Shown: in pieces, positions 60,370 through 64,000 of the stretch
Position numbering within the stretch: the first letter of the stretch is position 1
Layout: each line of letters begins with the position of its first letter
From: Citrobacter arsenatis
GTDB taxonomy: Bacteria > Pseudomonadota > Gammaproteobacteria > Enterobacterales > Enterobacteriaceae
Reading direction: 5' to 3'
Assembly (NCBI RefSeq): GCF_004353845.1
Contig: NZ_CP037864.1
Span: 3,782,001-3,846,000, forward strand
Length of the DNA: 64,000 bases
Position numbers and translations under genes: made by a program
Notes under the pieces: model-generated
What the model saw: the letters and a program-made list of their open reading frames with translations, nothing else
What the model was told of the DNA's origin: nothing
Database searches by the model: none

Positions 60370-60998
60370 TGCAGCGTCACCGTCTGTGCAAACTGTTTAC
60401 CCAACTCCATATCCTCCGGCGGGGCGTCTTCTTTATCCAGCGACTGCGCAAAGCTCAGCGTTTGCTCATTCGGCGTCGGCGTATGTACTGAAATACGGCA
60501 TTGCTGGCTTATGGCCTGCGCCAGCCGGACGTCGCTGTCTTTGTCATAGCTCATATCAACGTAGTAGGTCGGGTCGAAGGTTGAAAAGGTATATTTTTGA
60601 CCACTCAGCGGCTGAGCTTCGGCCAGCGGCAAAACAAACGTCAGCACAGCCTGGTGTTCTACCCGCTCCATACCATATTCCGTTGGCCTGTTTTTAAACT
60701 TTACCTTTTTCCCGTCGTGCCACACTTCGGTAAAATAGTGCTGCCCAAGAACGTTGGCCATCACTTCCGCCGCCAGTTTTTTCCAGATCTCATCACCTGG
60801 TTTGGCACTCCCCGCATCATAAAGCAGATCCGCCGAGGTAATCTCATCCATCGTCCAGCGCATTTTTAGCGCAACGAACTGGCCATTCTCGCTCACTATT
60901 TCGGTTTTCAGATGGATAAAGCTGTGGGGATGCGCGCCTGCGCCAAAGGACAGGGCAGCGAAAAACAACGTGACAATGATACGTTTAACGCCTTGCAT
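60360..60998 (-). CDS. DUF1007 exported protein, partner of the NicO transporter
   Basis: 212 residues from ATG 60998 (MQGVKRIIVTLFFAALSFGAGA-HPHSF); GGAG just upstream sets the start, and the longer frame back to 61160 is rejected. A signal peptide leads to a mature N-terminus HPHSFIHLKTEIV, whose His-Pro-His is typical of the family and could bind metal. WTMDEITSADLLYDAG and FTFDPTYYVDMSY-type segments follow. DUF1007 genes often sit next to NicO genes; a periplasmic metal-delivery role is inferred. Confidence 0.85.
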   Translation of the reverse strand: MQGVKRIIVTLFFAALSFGAGAHPHSFIHLKTEIVSENGQFVALKMRWTMDEITSADLLYDAGSAKPGDEIWKKLAAEVMANVLGQHYFTEVWHDGKKVKFKNRPTEYGMERVEHQAVLTFVLPLAEAQPLSGQKYTFSTFDPTYYVDMSYDKDSDVRLAQAISQQCRISVHTPTPNEQTLSFAQSLDKEDAPPEDMELGKQFAQTVTLQCQ

Positions 60999-61415
60999 GA
61001 GTTCTCCACGATAAAAATCTACGCCGCCACAAATAATGCCGGATTTGGCGAAAGTGTACTGAGGATACCATTGAACGAAAAAATGTTGAGCGCCCTTTTC
61101 CGGTATCGATTCAGTTCTCAATTTCGATAATTTTTTCTTCGGGAAATTCCACCCAAACACCTTTTCAGCGTCACAACTTAAGTCAAATGATAATAAAATG
61201 TTAATTTATAGTTTCATTTTAATATTTAATTAACACTTAATTTGAACGCTTGAATGTAAAATTATGCAAATTTAACTAATTATTAACTATTTTATTTCCA
61301 TAAATTAACAAAAATGGGCACAGATCACATTCATAAAACTTATGATTCATTCCCTCTTCCATTCATAGTTAACTTCACGCCGTGACATGTCCTGCCCCCT
61401 ACGAAAGGTACAACT
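60999..61415. other. AT-rich divergent regulatory region
   Basis: The 417 bases between the nickel/cobalt pair (-) and the ABC importer operon (+) hold no gene. 61165-61335 is very AT-rich. ATCACATT at about 61324 is a good single half of a CRP site, but the left half is poor. I cannot place a confident promoter for either side. GAAAGG 8 bases before ATG 61416 is the ribosome site of the importer gene. Confidence 0.5.
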
Positions 61416-62399
61416 ATGAAATTCAAACCCGCATTACTCAGTGCAACCCTGGTTTCTGCATGCATGTTGTCCGGCACGTCCTTTGCGGCGGAAAAATATG
61501 AAATTGCTGTGGTTGCCAAGGTCACCGGGATTCCGTGGTTTAACCGGATGGAAACCGGCGTTAATGAAGCAGCAAAAAAACTGGATGTGAATGCTTATCA
61601 GACTGGGCCTTCCACACCGGATCCGGCGCAACAGGTGAAAGTCATTGAGGATCTGATCGCCAAAAACGTCAACGCGATCATCGTGGTGCCGAATGATGCC
61701 AAGGTACTTGAGCCGGTACTGAAAAAAGCACGCGATAAAGGCATCGTGGTGCTGACGCACGAATCCCCGGATGAACAGATTGGCCAGTGGGATATCGAAA
61801 CCATCGACAGTGAAAAATACGCGCAGGCCAACGTCGATGAGTTAGCAAAAAACATGGGCGGCAAAGGGGGTTACGCTATCTATGTTGGCTCGCTGACGGT
61901 GCCGCTGCATAACGCGTGGGCAGATTATGCAATTAAGTATCAGAAAGAAAAATATCCGGAAATGTTCGAAGTCACTTCACGTCTGCCGGTTGCGGAAAGC
62001 ATCGATAAATCCTACGCCACGACGCTGGACCTGATGAAAACCTATCCGCAGATGAAGGGCATTATCGGCTTTGGCTCGCTGGGTCCAATCGGTGCGGGTC
62101 AGGCTGTGCAGAAAAAACGCGCTAAAGATAAGATCGCCGTCGTCGGGATCGCCATGCCAGCACAGGCTGCGCCTTACCTGATGCGTGGTGATATCAAAAA
62201 AGCACTGCTGTGGGATCCAAAAGACGCGGGCTACGCGCTGGTAACCGTTGCCGATCAGCTGTTGCAAGGCAAAGAAGTGAATGCCGATCTGAGTATCGAT
62301 GGTTTAGGGAAAGCCGATATCGACACGGAGAAGAAAGTGATCCGCTTTAACAAGATCCTCGAAGTCACCAAAGACAACGCACAATCACTTGGTTTCTAA
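61416..62399 (+). CDS. Sugar-type ABC transporter periplasmic binding protein (LsrB/RhaS-like)
   Basis: 327 residues with signal peptide MKFKPALLSATLVSACMLSGTSFA-A. The mature part is a peripla_BP_4-type protein: IAVVAKVTGIPWFNRMETGVNEAA, QVKVIEDLIAKNVNAIIVVPND, GIVVLTHESPD, and a hinge IGFGSLGPIGAGQAVQ. It is nearer to LsrB and RhaS than to RbsB. It captures a sugar-like ligand, not identifiable here (autoinducer-2 and rhamnose are known ligands of relatives). It is the first gene of an importer operon; the ATPase follows after a hairpin. Confidence 0.85.
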   Translation: MKFKPALLSATLVSACMLSGTSFAAEKYEIAVVAKVTGIPWFNRMETGVNEAAKKLDVNAYQTGPSTPDPAQQVKVIEDLIAKNVNAIIVVPNDAKVLEPVLKKARDKGIVVLTHESPDEQIGQWDIETIDSEKYAQANVDELAKNMGGKGGYAIYVGSLTVPLHNAWADYAIKYQKEKYPEMFEVTSRLPVAESIDKSYATTLDLMKTYPQMKGIIGFGSLGPIGAGQAVQKKRAKDKIAVVGIAMPAQAAPYLMRGDIKKALLWDPKDAGYALVTVADQLLQGKEVNADLSIDGLGKADIDTEKKVIRFNKILEVTKDNAQSLGF

Positions 62400-62427
62400 G
62401 GCTTTAGCCAACACCAGGGAACCTTAA

Positions 62428-62447
62428 CGCCGACCGTCTGGTCGGCG
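62428..62447 (+). repeat. Intercistronic hairpin after the binding-protein gene
   Basis: CGCCGACC-GTCT-GGTCGGCG is a perfect 8-bp GC-rich stem 28 bases past the binding-protein stop and 55 before the ATPase start, with no T run. Such stems commonly protect binding-protein mRNA from 3' decay, so that the binding protein is made in excess over the membrane parts. Confidence 0.7.
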
Positions 62448-62502
62448 CTATCAACCAAACTAACACTCAGCGTCCATCCGGACGCGCGCAGGGGTATTGT
62501 CC

Positions 62503-64000
62503 ATGACAGACACCACCGCATTTATCACTCTTGAGAATATCAGCAAACAATTCCCGGGCGTGCTGGCGCTGGATAACGTGAATCTGACGCTGAGAAAAGG
62601 CGAAGTTCACTGTCTGGCGGGTCAAAACGGCTGTGGTAAAAGTACCATTATTAAAGTGATCTCCGGGGTTTATCACCCGGAAAAAGGCGCGCAGATTTTA
62701 CTCGACGGCAAATTGTTCCATCACCTGACGCCGCAGCTCTCTTCCCATTATGGCATTCAGGTTATTTATCAGGACCTGTCATTGTTCCCTAACTTTAGCG
62801 TCGCGGAAAATATCGCGGTCAACCGCTATCTGCCCGGTGGCGATATCTGGGTACGTCGTGGCGCTATGAAGCAACAGGCGCTGGCAGCCATGAAGCGTAT
62901 CGGGGTGAACATTGATCCCGATAAAAAAGTCGAAAAACTGTCGATTGCTGACCGCCAACTGGTCGCCATTTGCCGGGCGATTGCCGCCGATGCGCGTCTG
63001 GTTATTATGGACGAGCCCACCGCCTCGCTAACCCGTCAGGAGGTTAATGGCCTGCTGCGGGTCGTTAACGAACTGAAAGCGGCCGGAATTTGCGTGGTGT
63101 TTGTCAGCCACCGTCTGGATGAAGTGATGGAAGTGGCAGACCGCATCAGCGTGATGCGCGACGGCAAACTGGTGGGCACATACCCGGCCAGCGAACTCGA
63201 CAGCCACGAGCTGGCCTTCCTGATGACCGGACAACGCTTTCACTACAGTCCGCTGCCGGAAAGGCCCGCGATTGAGCAAGAACCTCTGTTGGAGCTGCGC
63301 AATCTGAGTCGCAGAGGCAAATACCAAAACATTAATCTGTCGCTGCACGGCGGCGAGATTGTCTCCATCGTCGGTCTGTTGGGTGCCGGACGCACCGAGC
63401 TTTGTCTGAGCCTGTTTGGCATGACGCACCCGGAAAGCGGCGAGATTCGCATTAACGGCCAGCCAGTAACTCTGCGCAATAACCATGACGCTATCAAGCA
63501 CGGGATCGGCTATGTCTCAGAAGATCGCCTGACGCAGGGGCTGATCATGGAGCAGTCGATCTACGACAACACCATCGTCACGGTATTTGATCAACTGCAC
63601 ACCGGCAGCGGCCTGCTCGATCATCGCAAAGCGCAAAAGCTGGTCGCTGACTTGATCCGCGAACTGAATATCAAAGTGTCCGATCCGCACCTGCCGGTCA
63701 AAACCCTTTCCGGCGGTAATGCCCAGCGTATCGCCATTGCCAAATGGGTGGCGACCAATCCCCGCATCCTGATCCTCGACTCCCCTACCGTCGGCGTGGA
63801 TATCGCCAACAAAGAGGGGATATACCAGATAGCCCGCGACCTGGCGGAACAAGGGATGGCGGTGCTGATGATTTGCGATGAAATCCCGGAAGCGTATTAC
63901 AACAGCCACCGCGTGCTGGTGATGCGTCGCGGCAGGCTGGTGGCGGAATTTAATCCTCATCACTGCCGTGAAGAGGAGATTGCTGAAGTGGTCGAGGTAA
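62503..64000 (+). CDS. Sugar ABC transporter ATP-binding protein, 3' end beyond the window
   Basis: 499 codons are visible and the frame is still open at base 64000. There are two fused ATPase domains, as in RbsA/LsrA. Domain 1 has Walker A GQNGCGKST, signature region KLSIADRQ (degenerate LSGGQ) and Walker B LVIMDEPTASLT. Domain 2 has a modified Walker A GLLGAGRTE, a good signature LSGGNAQR and Walker B ILILDSPTVGVD, where Glu of Walker B is Ser. That asymmetry is normal for this subfamily. It should power import with permease genes beyond the window edge. Confidence 0.93.
   Translation, partial: MTDTTAFITLENISKQFPGVLALDNVNLTLRKGEVHCLAGQNGCGKSTIIKVISGVYHPEKGAQILLDGKLFHHLTPQLSSHYGIQVIYQDLSLFPNFSVAENIAVNRYLPGGDIWVRRGAMKQQALAAMKRIGVNIDPDKKVEKLSIADRQLVAICRAIAADARLVIMDEPTASLTRQEVNGLLRVVNELKAAGICVVFVSHRLDEVMEVADRISVMRDGKLVGTYPASELDSHELAFLMTGQRFHYSPLPERPAIEQEPLLELRNLSRRGKYQNINLSLHGGEIVSIVGLLGAGRTELCLSLFGMTHPESGEIRINGQPVTLRNNHDAIKHGIGYVSEDRLTQGLIMEQSIYDNTIVTVFDQLHTGSGLLDHRKAQKLVADLIRELNIKVSDPHLPVKTLSGGNAQRIAIAKWVATNPRILILDSPTVGVDIANKEGIYQIARDLAEQGMAVLMICDEIPEAYYNSHRVLVMRRGRLVAEFNPHHCREEEIAEVVEV

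Noticed and set aside
61315..61340. CRP site upstream of the sugar importer
   Set aside because: Only the right half (ATCACATT) fits; the left half does not match TGTGA at proper spacing.
1..64000. CRISPR array, insertion sequence, integrase, tRNA or prophage
   Set aside because: No regular short repeats with spacers, transposase or integrase motifs, or tRNA-like cloverleafs were found; the repeats seen are REP elements.

Overview
The window is chromosomal DNA from an enterobacterium close to Escherichia, Salmonella and Citrobacter. The backbone keeps the E. coli/Salmonella gene order purMN-ppk-ppx-pdeF(yfgF)-yfgG-guaAB-xseA-yfgJ-der-bamB-yfgM-hisS-ispG-rodZ-rlmN-ndk-pbpC-yfhM-sseA-sseB-pepB-isc-trmJ-suhB, and the proteins closely match the E. 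coli ones as I remember them. A sinH-sinI-rat locus between xseA and yfgJ, as in the Salmonella CS54 island, together with REP elements of Salmonella/Citrobacter type, makes Citrobacter the best guess. Genus is an inference; no marker here settles it. I see no rRNA, tRNA, CRISPR array, insertion sequence or prophage.

Layout. 1-4775 (+): end of purM, purN, and the polyphosphate pair ppk-ppx. 4755-7579: the c-di-GMP phosphodiesterase gene pdeF (-), a perfect FNR-box palindrome, and yfgG (+). 7946-12150 (+) is accessory: an extra MscS-type channel, a YaaW/UPF0174-family protein, an unrecognised coiled-coil protein, and an AT-rich gene with a T5orf172/MUG113-type GIY-YIG domain. 12266-15373 (-): guaBA with a PurR operator over its promoter; xseA diverges from it. 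16918-28398 (-): sinH (inverse-autotransporter barrel), sinI (exported) and an 8.15-kb rat-type gene with nine tandem modules. 28585-31542 (-): yfgJ, a Gfo/Idh/MocA oxidoreductase and a POT peptide transporter. 31843-48321 (-): the conserved der to yfhM run, including outer-membrane assembly (bamB), the Sec-associated yfgM, isoprenoid synthesis (ispG), shape (rodZ), RNA modification (rlmN), and the pbpC/yfhM periplasmic pair. 48528-58288: sseA (+), then sseB, pepB, the complete iscRSUA-hscBA-fdx-iscX Fe-S assembly cluster with two IscR sites, and trmJ (all -). 58407-64000: suhB (+), a REP cluster, a DUF1007/NicO nickel-cobalt pair (-), and the start of a sugar-type ABC importer operon (+) that runs off the window.

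The parts most worth attention are the sinH-sinI-rat surface system and the accessory block between yfgG and guaA. In the first, SinH and SinI share a C-terminal domain, and SinI and the Rat protein share a motif just after the signal peptide. The second holds two proteins that I cannot fully place. Smaller points are the MscS paralogue with Ser at the position equivalent to MscS Gly113, the FNR box at pdeF, a copied suhB 3' end inside a REP cluster, and a possible 24-residue ORF antisense to the der terminator.
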